Assembly (NCBI GenBank): GCA_902168205.1
Contig: CABHOK010000003.1
Span: 2,170,001-2,234,000, forward strand
From: an uncultured Chitinophaga sp.
GTDB lineage: Bacteria; Bacteroidota; Bacteroidia; Cytophagales; Cyclobacteriaceae
Length of the DNA stretch: 64,000 bases
Reading direction: 5' to 3'
The notes beneath the pieces are model-generated. The model saw only the letters and a list, made by a program, of their open reading frames with translations. It was not told where the DNA came from and searched no databases. A program made the translations under genes and the position numbers. Positions 43,569 to 52,030 of this stretch are shown here, piece after piece (position 1 is the stretch's first letter; each line of letters starts with the position of its first letter).

Positions 43569-43931
43569 ATGGAAAGCGCTATACTCGCTTTACTCGGCAC
43601 CGTTGTGGGTGGTATTGTAGGCGGCCTCACGTCTTACGTACTGCAGAAGCAACGGTTTGACCAAGAGGTAAAGCTCAAGCAGGAGGAGTACAAAACCGAA
43701 TTCATGGCCGAGACAACAGCCCGGCATTTTTTGAATCACAAGTCTTTTACCGACCGCTCTTTTGAGACTTTGAAAAATCACCTGGGCGGATTTGAAGAAG
43801 ATGAACTCCGGAAAATACTCGTGCGTGCCGGTGCCATTCGTGTTATGCGCGATGATGGTTCCGAATGGTGGAGGCTGCTCTCGCGCATGGATGAATTTAT
43901 TGAAAGTAAACGAAGTAAACATACCGATTAA
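43569..43931 (+). CDS. Hypothetical protein with N-terminal membrane anchor
   Basis: A 120-residue protein. One N-terminal hydrophobic, glycine-rich helix, LLGTVVGGIVGGLTSYVLQ, is followed by a charged helical segment and a compact C-terminal part with RAGAIRVMRDDGSEWWRLLS. It probably faces the cytoplasm. The C-terminal part could form a small winged helix, but this is a guess. It lies 22 bp before the sulfurtransferase gene and may be co-transcribed with it. Confidence 0.65.
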   Translation: MESAILALLGTVVGGIVGGLTSYVLQKQRFDQEVKLKQEEYKTEFMAETTARHFLNHKSFTDRSFETLKNHLGGFEEDELRKILVRAGAIRVMRDDGSEWWRLLSRMDEFIESKRSKHTD

Positions 43932-43953
43932 GAAACTGTAACCCGTATAAGTT

Positions 43954-44799
43954 ATGTATATACTCCATGCCGAAGATGTTATGTCGCATCTTCAAAAACA
44001 CGATGCCGTTTTGATCGATGCGCGGGGAGGAGCCGATGCTTACCAGCGCTATATAGCGGGCCACGCAGCCGGTGCTCACTTTGTTGATCTGGAAACCCAG
44101 CTCTCTGAAAAATCAGCCAACGCTGCCAACGGTGGCCGACATCCGTTACCGGATTTGAAGACCTTCGGAGCATTTCTCGGTTCACTGGGTATAGCGCCTG
44201 ATACACATGTTATAGTATATGACGATAAAGGCGGAGCCAATGCAGCAGCGCGCTTCTGGTGGATGTTGAAAGTGGTTGGTCATAAGCATGTTACTGTTGT
44301 AAGTGGAGGACTTGATGCATTGTCGAAAGCAGGTATACCGATAACTTCCGAGATACCCGGCAGGCCAGCGTACACTGCGCATTACCCGGTGCAGGAATCT
44401 GCATTGCCTGTAGTAGATATAGCTACGGTAAAAGATGCAGTTCAAAATCCGGATTACCTGGTGATTGATGTGCGTGAAGCATATAGGTATCGTGGTGAGA
44501 GTGAACCGATTGACCAGGTTGCCGGTCATATACCGGGAGCCGTAAATATACCTTATATAGCCAACCTCGGGGTTGACGGAAAATTTCTTCCGGCCTCAGA
44601 ACTGGCGGCACGGTATAAAGAAGCGATTGGTAGTCGTAAACCCGAACATGTTATCGTTCATTGTGGCTCCGGAGTTACGGCATGTCATACCTTGCTCGCG
44701 ATGAAAGAGGCAGGTATAGAAGGTCCGAAACTATACGTGGGTTCATGGAGCGAGTGGTCAAGAAATGATTACCCGATCGCTACGGGAGAAAAACCATAG
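43954..44799 (+). CDS. Two-domain sulfurtransferase (3-mercaptopyruvate type)
   Basis: A 281-residue protein with two rhodanese domains (about 5-130 and 155-280). The N-terminal domain is catalytically inert in this family. The C-terminal active site is VHCGSGVTACH with C237. The loop CGSGVTA is the signature of mercaptopyruvate sulfurtransferases, whereas thiosulfate-specific enzymes have CRxGx. No signal peptide is seen. It would move sulfur from mercaptopyruvate to thiols or cyanide. It is the third rhodanese-type protein in the window, but far from the sulfur module at 298-3755. Confidence 0.9.
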   Translation: MYILHAEDVMSHLQKHDAVLIDARGGADAYQRYIAGHAAGAHFVDLETQLSEKSANAANGGRHPLPDLKTFGAFLGSLGIAPDTHVIVYDDKGGANAAARFWWMLKVVGHKHVTVVSGGLDALSKAGIPITSEIPGRPAYTAHYPVQESALPVVDIATVKDAVQNPDYLVIDVREAYRYRGESEPIDQVAGHIPGAVNIPYIANLGVDGKFLPASELAARYKEAIGSRKPEHVIVHCGSGVTACHTLLAMKEAGIEGPKLYVGSWSEWSRNDYPIATGEKP

Positions 44800-45102
44800 T
44801 ATGCGAAGTGTAATGCTTTGATAAGCCGTGAATCTTTTCAATGTAAATTATTCATAAGCTGAAGATACAACGGATAGGGTACTGGTTTATAGTTATACCC
44901 GGGTATAGGAGAGCTGGTAGTTGGTCGCGACTTACTTAAACCTGTCGATAAAAATGTACTTTTATGGTTACCAGTCGGGTGTCGATTTTGTAAAAAATGA
45001 CATTTCGAATAAATACCATACATCCGCAAGTCGCGGTACGATAGTCAACTTCTGGTCTGAATCGCGCATGTAATCTTTGCTGGTATAATACCTCAAACCT
45101 AC
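44800..45102. other. Intergenic, no gene seen
   Basis: About 300 bp. ATACCCGGGTAT (about 44894-44905) is a 12-bp perfect palindrome and could be a regulatory site. TAATCTTTG near 45071 is a near match to a -7 box for the next gene. Confidence 0.4.
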
Positions 45103-45612
45103 ATGAAGAAAGCAATTGACTTTTTGCGTTCAGAGATTTTTATATTTCTAACGCTTTTACTTGTCATAACCTCTCAGATCATACACACGATGTACCTTTT
45201 TGAAACGGTACGTGTATTCGATCTCAGTTTTGAAATCGCATCGTATCACATCACCATTGCCAACTGGGTGCACGCATTCATCTTTGCTCTGGCCATTGAA
45301 GCTGCTATACTGATGTTCATTCTTAACAACAAGCCTACACCATCGAAAGTATATGCAGTAGCATCGTTTGCTACCAACCTGCTATACTACAAAGTATGGG
45401 ATGTAGCCTTGCCAACCATCTTTACCAGCGTTCTCATCAGCTCGATGCTGGCCGGTTCGATCTGGTTCTTCTCTGACCTGCTGGCTGAAAAGATCAGTGG
45501 CGTAGTAGAGACTTCCTCCAAGGAAGAAGACGAACTTAAAAAGATACTGGCTGCGAATGACGAGGTAAAAAAAATTAATTTCAAGACTACTATGCCTATG
45601 AACGGCCGGTAA
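45103..45612 (+). CDS. Hypothetical membrane protein, four helices
   Basis: A 169-residue protein with four membrane helices, IFIFLTLLLVITSQIIHTMY, NWVHAFIFALAIEAAILMF, KVYAVASFATNLLYYKVW and LISSMLAGSIWFFSDLLAE. An acidic/basic cytoplasmic tail (EEDELKKILAAND) follows. No family is recognised. An efficient terminator follows. Confidence 0.75.
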   Translation: MKKAIDFLRSEIFIFLTLLLVITSQIIHTMYLFETVRVFDLSFEIASYHITIANWVHAFIFALAIEAAILMFILNNKPTPSKVYAVASFATNLLYYKVWDVALPTIFTSVLISSMLAGSIWFFSDLLAEKISGVVETSSKEEDELKKILAANDEVKKINFKTTMPMNGR

Positions 45613-45639
45613 TCAACCATACAGGCAGTACAAAAAATG

Positions 45640-45674
45640 AAAGGCGCGGGTAATTTTTCCTGCGCCTTTTTATT
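45640..45674 (+). terminator. Rho-independent terminator
   Basis: AAAGGCGCGGG (45640-45650) pairs with CCTGCGCCTTT (45659-45669, one G-U) and T-rich sequence follows. It ends the membrane-protein gene. It also covers an in-frame ATG at 45637 that could be mistaken for the start of the next gene. Confidence 0.9.
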
Positions 45675-45681
45675 TATCACC

Positions 45682-46065
45682 ATGGCATGCTTACATTTAA
45701 GTATAGCTGTGAATGTTGTGAAAGCCATTGATCTCTATTTTCACAAGAAGGAAGAGCCGGTAAAAAGTTTTATGCTGGCGTTGCGTTCCGTGATCCTTCG
45801 ATTTGATCCACACATCACCGAGCAATGGAAATACGGCATGCCTTTCTATTGCTATAACAACAAAATGTTCTGCTACCTCTGGATTCACAAAAAATATAAG
45901 CAGCCCTATATCGGCATCGTAGAAGGATCGGGTGTCGATCATCCACTACTCATCCAGGAGAAACGCGCCCGCATGAAAATCATGCTCCTCGACCCAACGA
46001 AAGACGTGCCGGTGAAGACGATAAGCACGATCTTGAAGGAAGCGCGGAAAAGCTATGCGCTTTGA
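45682..46065 (+). CDS. DUF1801 protein
   Basis: A 127-residue soluble protein. The DUF1801 core has EEPVKSFMLALRSVIL, ITEQWKYGMPFYCYNNKMFC and HPLLIQEKRARMKIM. This is a small fold related to YdhG-like proteins of unknown function. The start was placed at ATG 45682, after the terminator. GTG 45709 is also possible because the conserved part begins at about VVKAIDLYFHKK. An upstream ATG at 45637 lies inside the terminator stem and is rejected. Confidence 0.75.
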   Translation: MACLHLSIAVNVVKAIDLYFHKKEEPVKSFMLALRSVILRFDPHITEQWKYGMPFYCYNNKMFCYLWIHKKYKQPYIGIVEGSGVDHPLLIQEKRARMKIMLLDPTKDVPVKTISTILKEARKSYAL

Positions 46066-46336
46066 AATGGCTGCTGGCTGCAAGCTACCGGCTTCGGGAA
46101 GATTCCAGGTAAATATATACTTACCTATAGGAAACGTTGGGCGTTTAAGCTGCATGCCTTGAGCCGCTGAGAGGCTGTTTGTCCTGAGGCCAGCAGCTTG
46201 CAGCCAGTAGAAAAAAAGCCACCCGATTATCGGGCAGCTTTCGAGTTGTTTGGGTTAAAGTATTGTTACGAGAGGCTTTGTTCTGCAGCCAGCGGCCAGA
46301 AGCCAGCACCTTTTCTCCCTCTCGCAGCTCGTGCCG
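46066..46336. repeat. Intergenic with degenerate repeats
   Basis: Words such as GGCTGCTGGCTGCAAGC (about 46069-46085), CCAGCAGCTTGCAGCC (about 46189-46204) and GCAGCCAGCGGCCAGAAGCC (about 46284-46303) belong to the same degenerate family as 38861-39171. CCCGATTATCGGG (46221-46233) is a short palindrome. No gene is seen. Confidence 0.5.
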
Positions 46337-48646
46337 CTACTGCACGAGCTTCCACCAGCTCGCAGGTATGGCAGCAGGTTTATCGCCCGGTAAGCTATAT
46401 TTCAAATCGAGAGTGAAGCCGCCACCGCCTTCTACAAAGTCCAGTTCGAAACGGTGTGGTCCTTTTTCAAGTGCTACGCCACCGCTCTTCTGCAGGGGAG
46501 CATGCATGCCGTCATTGTCAACAACCAACCGGTCGTCTATACGCAGTACGCCACCGTCATCGCAGGTAAAGTAGAAGTTGTAAATGCCTTGCTGGGGTAC
46601 ATCGATATAGCCTCTGTATTTCAGACCAAAGCTTCCTTTACCAATTTTTTCCGGCACCACGATATCAGCAACGGTAAGCGTTGTGTCGGCATCTGCCTTT
46701 ATCTTTTGGGTATTTTTAAAGAAGCCTTCGTAGAATGATAACTGCAGACCGTTGTTAACTTCTTTCACACCTTGTGCCGGTGAGTAATTCTGTTGTTCGT
46801 ATAGGATGGTATATACATCGCCTCTGCGTCCTTCTTTGGTGAAGGCTGCAAGCTTTATGGTTACCGGTTTGTTAATTGTAAGCGGCTCGCTTAAGGTGGT
46901 AGATTCAAGTGTCGGGAGAGTACCATCCGTAGTGTAATGCAGCGCTAAACCTTTTACCGGGGGCTTCACATCCAGCACAGCTTTGTCAACGAATACATTT
47001 CGTTCGGTGAAACCATCGAGATCAGGTAACCGGTATGATACATTCAGGCGATCAAGTCGCTCGTATTGATAGGTAAGGCGTGTGAGGTAGTTGTCGTATT
47101 GATTACGATTTGTCCACAGCACTTCACTCAGGGCGGTCATGCGCGGCATGATCATATAGTCTGCGCGCGTCTCCGTAGGTATATATTCTGTCCAGGTGTT
47201 CGCCTGTGCGCCCATGATGTTACTCGCAGCAAGGGAGTCGAGTCCTTTTGGTATCGTACTGAAATGGTATACATTAAAGACCGAATGCTTATCTGGTTGT
47301 GAATCGAAATATAGCGGGTTGCCCGGAGTCATAATTACTTTGTTACCATTCCTGGCAGCCGTTATCGGAGCTTCCGGTACCCATGCACGCCAGTACATGA
47401 CAATGGCCGAAGGTGTTACACCTCCTTCGAGGATCTCATCCCAGCCAATCAGTTTTTTGCCGTGCGCGTTGAAGAATTTTTCCATACGCTTTACAAAATA
47501 ACTTTGCAGCGCATTCAGATCTTTCAGACCTTCTTTCTTCATCAGCACTTTGCACGCGTCCGATTGTCCCCAGGTAGTCTTTTCAACTTCGTCAGCACCG
47601 AGGTGTATATAGGTAGAAGGGAACAGTTCAAAAATTTCGGTGAATACATCTTCGGCAAATTTATAGGTCTCTTCGTTGCACGGACAGATCGGTGTCGAGA
47701 ACAACTTGCCCCACGCTGCATTACCGGTACATGCCAGTTGAGGATACTCGCGTATAGCGGCCATCATGTGACCGGGCATATCAATCTCCGGAATAATATC
47801 GATGTGTCGCTCGGCAGCAAACGCAATGATGCCGCGCATTTCTTCCTGTGTATAAAAACCACCGTATACCGTTTTCCCATCGCGTTGTTTGATATGCTTC
47901 GGATCGATCACAAAATCAGGATTGTCTTTCGCGCGTTTCATACAAACCGAATCCTGGTTGTTGAACTCGCGCCAGGCACCGTTCTCGGTTAGTTTAGGAT
48001 ACTTCTTGATCTCAATGCGCCATCCCTGGTCATCGGTAAGATGCAGGTGAAGCTTGTTGAATTTATACAGCGCGAGCAGGTCTATAAATTTCTTCAGGTA
48101 ATCGATCGAGAAGAAGTGTCTCGATACATCCAGGTGCATACCGCGCCAGTCATATTTCGGGTAATCGGTAATGGATGTATTCGGAACTTTTACTTCCGAT
48201 GAAGCAGCACCGTTGCCTTCAAATTCTGCCGGCAATAATTGACGCAGTGTTTCAATCGCCCGAAATATACCCGTGCCTGTTTTTGCTTTTATTTTTATGT
48301 TGTTGTTGGTAACGTCAAGGGTATATGCTTCAGCATGCGTCAGCGTAGTGTCCGTTATCAACTCGATTGTATTGTTTCCTGCATCTGTACCTACAGTGAG
48401 CGTTTTTCCCGTAGCCTGCTTCAGCAGTGCCTGCAGTAGTTTTACTTCAGGCTCAAACGAACCGTGCGTAACAATTTTAGTTTCTTCGCTGATGTTGAAA
48501 TTTCCATCGTGCGCTGCCAGCGTCTGCGGGTAGGGTATGAGTGCATACCGTTTGTTTACATCCGCATCGGGTTCTTTTTCATCGTTACAGGCTAACAATA
48601 CAAAGGCAAGCATAAATGCCAGCGCTACAGGTACCAGGTGTTTCAT
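46337..48646 (-). CDS. GH20 beta-N-acetylhexosaminidase lipoprotein with PA14 domain
   Basis: A 769-residue lipoprotein, lipobox VLLAC (C20). The N-terminal GH20b domain (about 30-160) precedes the GH20 barrel (about 165-510), with LHLHLTDDQGWRIEIKKYP and the catalytic pair D352-E353 in HLGADEVEKTTW. A chitobiase C-terminal-like domain follows (about 540-615, PVKGLALHYTTDGTLPT), then a PA14 domain (about 630-765) with GYIDVPQQGIYNFYFTCDDG. It would cleave terminal GlcNAc at the cell surface, completing the work of the chitinase encoded at 33216-34346. No glycan-importing SusCD pair is near. Confidence 0.92.
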   Translation of the reverse strand: MKHLVPVALAFMLAFVLLACNDEKEPDADVNKRYALIPYPQTLAAHDGNFNISEETKIVTHGSFEPEVKLLQALLKQATGKTLTVGTDAGNNTIELITDTTLTHAEAYTLDVTNNNIKIKAKTGTGIFRAIETLRQLLPAEFEGNGAASSEVKVPNTSITDYPKYDWRGMHLDVSRHFFSIDYLKKFIDLLALYKFNKLHLHLTDDQGWRIEIKKYPKLTENGAWREFNNQDSVCMKRAKDNPDFVIDPKHIKQRDGKTVYGGFYTQEEMRGIIAFAAERHIDIIPEIDMPGHMMAAIREYPQLACTGNAAWGKLFSTPICPCNEETYKFAEDVFTEIFELFPSTYIHLGADEVEKTTWGQSDACKVLMKKEGLKDLNALQSYFVKRMEKFFNAHGKKLIGWDEILEGGVTPSAIVMYWRAWVPEAPITAARNGNKVIMTPGNPLYFDSQPDKHSVFNVYHFSTIPKGLDSLAASNIMGAQANTWTEYIPTETRADYMIMPRMTALSEVLWTNRNQYDNYLTRLTYQYERLDRLNVSYRLPDLDGFTERNVFVDKAVLDVKPPVKGLALHYTTDGTLPTLESTTLSEPLTINKPVTIKLAAFTKEGRRGDVYTILYEQQNYSPAQGVKEVNNGLQLSFYEGFFKNTQKIKADADTTLTVADIVVPEKIGKGSFGLKYRGYIDVPQQGIYNFYFTCDDGGVLRIDDRLVVDNDGMHAPLQKSGGVALEKGPHRFELDFVEGGGGFTLDLKYSLPGDKPAAIPASWWKLVQ

Positions 48647-49135
48647 CAGGACAATTTTTACTTTTTTTTCAGGTCAACTAATAAGAAGACCAAATCAATA
48701 ATTCCAAAATCGGTAAACCGGAATCGGCCGCGATTCTAATACAAGCAACAGAAAATAATTCACAGTTTTATACAGATGGTTAAATAGCAGAGCGATTGTA
48801 CGTGAAGATGTAAGGTGTGCGCAGTGTGTACGTCATTTGCTGATAATGCCGTCATTTCGAGCGAGCCGAGTTTGCTATGCAATACACGCGTTCCCGCGAG
48901 AGACCAATGTCTCAATTTTCAAAAGTGTGATGCACGTTTATCGCATTGTTGATAGCGACACATTTGTTAAGACAGCACATGCGTTGCTCCGACCAGGGGG
49001 GGGCTCGCGGGGAGTATAGCAACATGATTATAGTGCGAGCGCTCGAAGGGACGCAGTGCTGCGCCAGATGCTTTTATTTTAAAACATTCCCATTGTATAT
49101 TTCGCCACTTTGTAGTTAATCAACCCCCTGGTATT
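48647..49135. repeat. Intergenic with a decayed terminal-inverted-repeat element
   Basis: CGTCATTTCGAGCGAG (48850-48865) and an inverted, degenerate copy CGAGCGCTCGAAGGGACG (about 49036-49053) frame about 200 bp. The left end is the familiar GTCATTTCGAGCGA word of dispersed Bacteroidota repeats. The inside contains a G8 run (about 48994-49001) and no gene. A transposase-less MITE-like element is the likeliest reading. The left part (48647-48840) must hold the GH20 promoter. Confidence 0.5.
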
Positions 49136-49693
49136 ATGGACACCCGGCATTGGATAACCCGGATCGATCGCATCACCGAAGATTTTAAAAACGATTTTGG
49201 AAGCCTCACGGCCGAGCAGTTGAACTGGAAGCAACATGCTAATGCGTGGAGTATTGCTCAGAATGTTCATCATCTTATCGTGATCAACGAAACGTATTAT
49301 CCAGTTATCCGGGAGATTCGTGCAAATACGTATAGCGTACCCTGGATTGGTAAGATCGGTTTTATGAGACGCTTCTTTGCACGTGTTATTCTGAATTCAG
49401 TTCAACCCGATCGCAAACGCAAAATGAAAACCTTTCCATTGTGGGAGCCATCAGCCAGTGCTATTGGTGCAGATATACTTCGTAAATTCGAAGAGCACCA
49501 GGCGAGCCTCAGGAAGTTGATCAACGAAAGCAGTGACCTGCTGGATAAAGGTGTTGCACTGTCTTCGCCAGCGAATAAAAATATAGTATATACACTAGCC
49601 GATGCATTTGAGATCATAGTTACGCACGAGGCGCGCCACCTGGAACAGGCCCGTGAAGTTTACCGGGCCTATCAGAAAAGTGTATACCACTAA
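49136..49693 (+). CDS. DinB-family protein
   Basis: A 185-residue four-helix-bundle protein. Possible metal-binding His lie in WSIAQNVHHLIVINE (the first helix) and in ITHEARHLEQ-like VTHEARHLEQARE (the last helix). The tail RAYQ is normal for the DinB/YfiT-like superfamily, which includes thiol-S-transferases and other thiol-dependent enzymes. No substrate can be assigned. It stands alone. Confidence 0.85.
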   Translation: MDTRHWITRIDRITEDFKNDFGSLTAEQLNWKQHANAWSIAQNVHHLIVINETYYPVIREIRANTYSVPWIGKIGFMRRFFARVILNSVQPDRKRKMKTFPLWEPSASAIGADILRKFEEHQASLRKLINESSDLLDKGVALSSPANKNIVYTLADAFEIIVTHEARHLEQAREVYRAYQKSVYH

Positions 49694-49727
49694 GAGACTA
49701 GCCATGTCAAATAATGTTTGTGGTATC

Positions 49728-50177
49728 TTATAGTTTGTTCAACACAAACTTCGCTTTGGTAGGGTAGTATAAAGTCTTCTTCCAGTCGATCGATAAAATT
49801 CTCTCCAGCATATCTTTCAACTCACCAATGGTGGTGGGTTTTATTACGAACAGGTTTGATCCTTCGCGATAACAGTATTCTACATTTACCAGATCCGTTA
49901 AGGATGAGTATATAATTACCGGCAGGTGGTCGTATTTTTGGTTCGAGCGGATGGCGCGAAGACATTGGCGTCCGTCCTGACACGGCATCAGGAGATCCAG
50001 AAAAAGTATATCGGGTGTTTTTTCATCCAGCAGTTTCATGAGTATCTCTCCGTTCTCTGCACGCGACAGGACTACGGTATAGGAAACTTCCTGCACTGCC
50101 AATGAGAATACGTAATAATCATCGTCATCATCTTCTGCCAGTAAGATGTTTGTTGCCTGTTCTTTCACTAAGTTCAT
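49728..50177 (-). CDS. Single-domain response regulator
   Basis: A 149-residue protein made of one receiver domain: acidic pocket AEDDDDDYYVF (14-24), phosphoacceptor D61 in ILFLDLLMP, Ser/Thr switch YSS and conserved Lys in LFVIKP. A short tail follows, with no output domain. Such regulators usually relay phosphate between a histidine kinase and another protein. No kinase gene is adjacent; the nearest is at 59277. Confidence 0.9.
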   Translation of the reverse strand: MNLVKEQATNILLAEDDDDDYYVFSLAVQEVSYTVVLSRAENGEILMKLLDEKTPDILFLDLLMPCQDGRQCLRAIRSNQKYDHLPVIIYSSLTDLVNVEYCYREGSNLFVIKPTTIGELKDMLERILSIDWKKTLYYPTKAKFVLNKL

Positions 50178-50522
50178 ACTGCTCGTTCGTTATCGTAGTC
50201 AGGGCTTCTGAAGATGTACATTTGAAATTCTGCAGAATCGATTTAAAAATCAGAAACAAAATCCGTTTTCAGAAGTATTATTGCTGATTTCGCTTGGTAA
50301 AGTGCTGGCACAGTTTTTTGCAGAAGCGGTGCGTTATAGTAATCGTATAGATGGGTAATGATCTACCCCAGTAGCTTCACTAAAATGCTTCCATTGTAAT
50401 AACACGTTTGCTACATTATTGATTTGTGATTTTCTCTTAACCTTTATACTAATTTTTCAGGCGGTATTATTCTCTTCCGGTAAAAGGTCTACATTCGCGA
50501 CTGATTTATTGGTTTTGATGAG
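50178..50522. other. Intergenic, no gene seen
   Basis: About 345 bp between divergent genes. No protein-like frame or hairpin stands out. Confidence 0.45.
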
Positions 50523-51737
50523 ATGAAAAAAGCATGGGTGCTTATTCTCTGGCTTTCTGTTTTCAAGATTGCCTGTGCACAAAAGGAAGTTCCATACGTA
50601 ATACTGGTTTCGTTTGATGGTTTTCGGTACGACTATGTATCCAAATTCAATCCACCGCATTTCAAAGAGTTTATTCGTAAAGGCACAGCTGCTGAAGGAC
50701 TGATCCCTTCATTTCCCAGCAAGACATTTCCGAATCACTATACACTGGTTACCGGTTTATACCCGGGACATCACGGCCTGGTAGATAATACATTCTACGA
50801 TCCGACACTGCATAGAGTATACGGCATGAAAGATAAAAGCGTAGTACGCGATACATCTTTCTATGGAGGTACACCGCTGTGGCAGCTGGCACAACAGGCA
50901 GGACAACGCTCTGCTTCATTTTTCTGGGTGGGATCGGAAGCTCCCGTAAAAGGGGAGTATCCGAATTACTACCTTCCGTACGATGAATCAGTACGAAATG
51001 ACAAACGTATTGACCAGGTGATTGCATGGCTCAATCTTCCGGAGAAGGAGCGACCACATTTTATATCCCTGTATTTTTCTTTGGTTGATTCGGAAGGACA
51101 TCGATCCGGACCTGCTTCTGACAAGTTGAAAGAAACGGTATTGAAAGCAGATTCGCTGCTCGGCAATCTCGAAGAGAAATTGAAAAGTGTTAAGCTCCCG
51201 GTAAATGTTATACTGGTGTCTGATCATGGTATGTATGGACTGACGGACCAGGAAGTTACTTACATTACGCTGCAGAAATTATATAACACCAAAGATTCAT
51301 CCGTTATTACTGCGAACGGTGGAACGCAAACACATATTTATACGAAGCGCGCAGATTCGTTATATACTATATTGAAGAAACAGGAGAACCATTTTAAAGT
51401 ATATAAGCGTGAAGAACTTCCGGCCCGGTGGTATTATAACAATGACAGAACCGGTGATTTACTGATTGTAGCAGAACCGGGATACTATATTCAGGATATA
51501 GCACGGGGCTTTGGTAATTGGCAGTCTGCTGCGTTTGGTGTGCACGGATACGATCCCGGTGTTGTGAAAGAAATGCAGGGTATATTTTATGCCAAAGGCC
51601 CGAATATAAAAGCAGGTAAAACCATTGGCGCATTCGAGAATATACATGTATACCCGCTGATCGCCCATATACTTGGTTTACAAACACCACCGATCGATGG
51701 TAAATTTGAAGTACTGAAACCGATCTATAAAAAGTAA
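50523..51737 (+). CDS. Secreted nucleotide pyrophosphatase/phosphodiesterase-like enzyme
   Basis: A 404-residue protein with signal peptide MKKAWVLILWLSVFKIACAQ. It is of the alkaline-phosphatase superfamily: D32 in VSFDGFRYDY, nucleophile T68 in PSKTFPNHYTLVTGLYPG, and later metal ligands D190 and H194 in SLVDSEGHRSGP, DH in VSDHGMYGL and His in FGVHGYDP. The layout is that of ENPP-type enzymes, which split nucleotides or phosphodiesters outside the inner membrane. It is monocistronic and ends in a terminator. Confidence 0.9.
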   Translation: MKKAWVLILWLSVFKIACAQKEVPYVILVSFDGFRYDYVSKFNPPHFKEFIRKGTAAEGLIPSFPSKTFPNHYTLVTGLYPGHHGLVDNTFYDPTLHRVYGMKDKSVVRDTSFYGGTPLWQLAQQAGQRSASFFWVGSEAPVKGEYPNYYLPYDESVRNDKRIDQVIAWLNLPEKERPHFISLYFSLVDSEGHRSGPASDKLKETVLKADSLLGNLEEKLKSVKLPVNVILVSDHGMYGLTDQEVTYITLQKLYNTKDSSVITANGGTQTHIYTKRADSLYTILKKQENHFKVYKREELPARWYYNNDRTGDLLIVAEPGYYIQDIARGFGNWQSAAFGVHGYDPGVVKEMQGIFYAKGPNIKAGKTIGAFENIHVYPLIAHILGLQTPPIDGKFEVLKPIYKK

Positions 51738-51743
51738 AGAAAA

Positions 51744-51776
51744 TAAACGGCTCCACTTTGGGGCCGTTACTTTTTA
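51744..51776. terminator. Rho-independent terminator, convergent
   Basis: AACGGCTCC (51746-51754) pairs with GGGGCCGTT (51760-51768, one G-U), followed by T5. It ends the ENPP-like gene and overlaps the 3-prime end of the small gene on the other strand. Confidence 0.85.
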
Positions 51777-51955
51777 ACTTTAGTCTTTTTCTTATCAGAC
51801 TTCGTAACCGATTCGTTTTTTCCTTCCGGAGCTTTTTTATCTTCTATTTCCTTCTGTGATGACGGATCCATAATCTGCGGTGGTGGTGGTGTTTCTACTC
51901 CTGTAGCAGCATCTCTGTTTTTCGTAGTGTCCTTATTTTTATCGTTACTTTCCAT
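51767..51955 (-). CDS. Small Lys/Pro-rich hypothetical protein
   Basis: A 62-residue hydrophilic protein in its ATG 51955 form. ATG 51976 would add MLLKNAI. It contains TPPPPQIMDPSSQKE, a motif found in many short Bacteroidota hypotheticals, then a very Lys-rich tail TKSDKKKTKVKK. It is probably disordered. The function is unknown. Confidence 0.55.
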   Translation of the reverse strand: MESNDKNKDTTKNRDAATGVETPPPPQIMDPSSQKEIEDKKAPEGKNESVTKSDKKKTKVKK

Positions 51956-52030
51956 GATAGCGTTTTTTAAAAGCATAGTTTAAAAAATAATGCCGGGTAA
52001 AAATGCAATCAATTCAAATGCGCGCCATGG

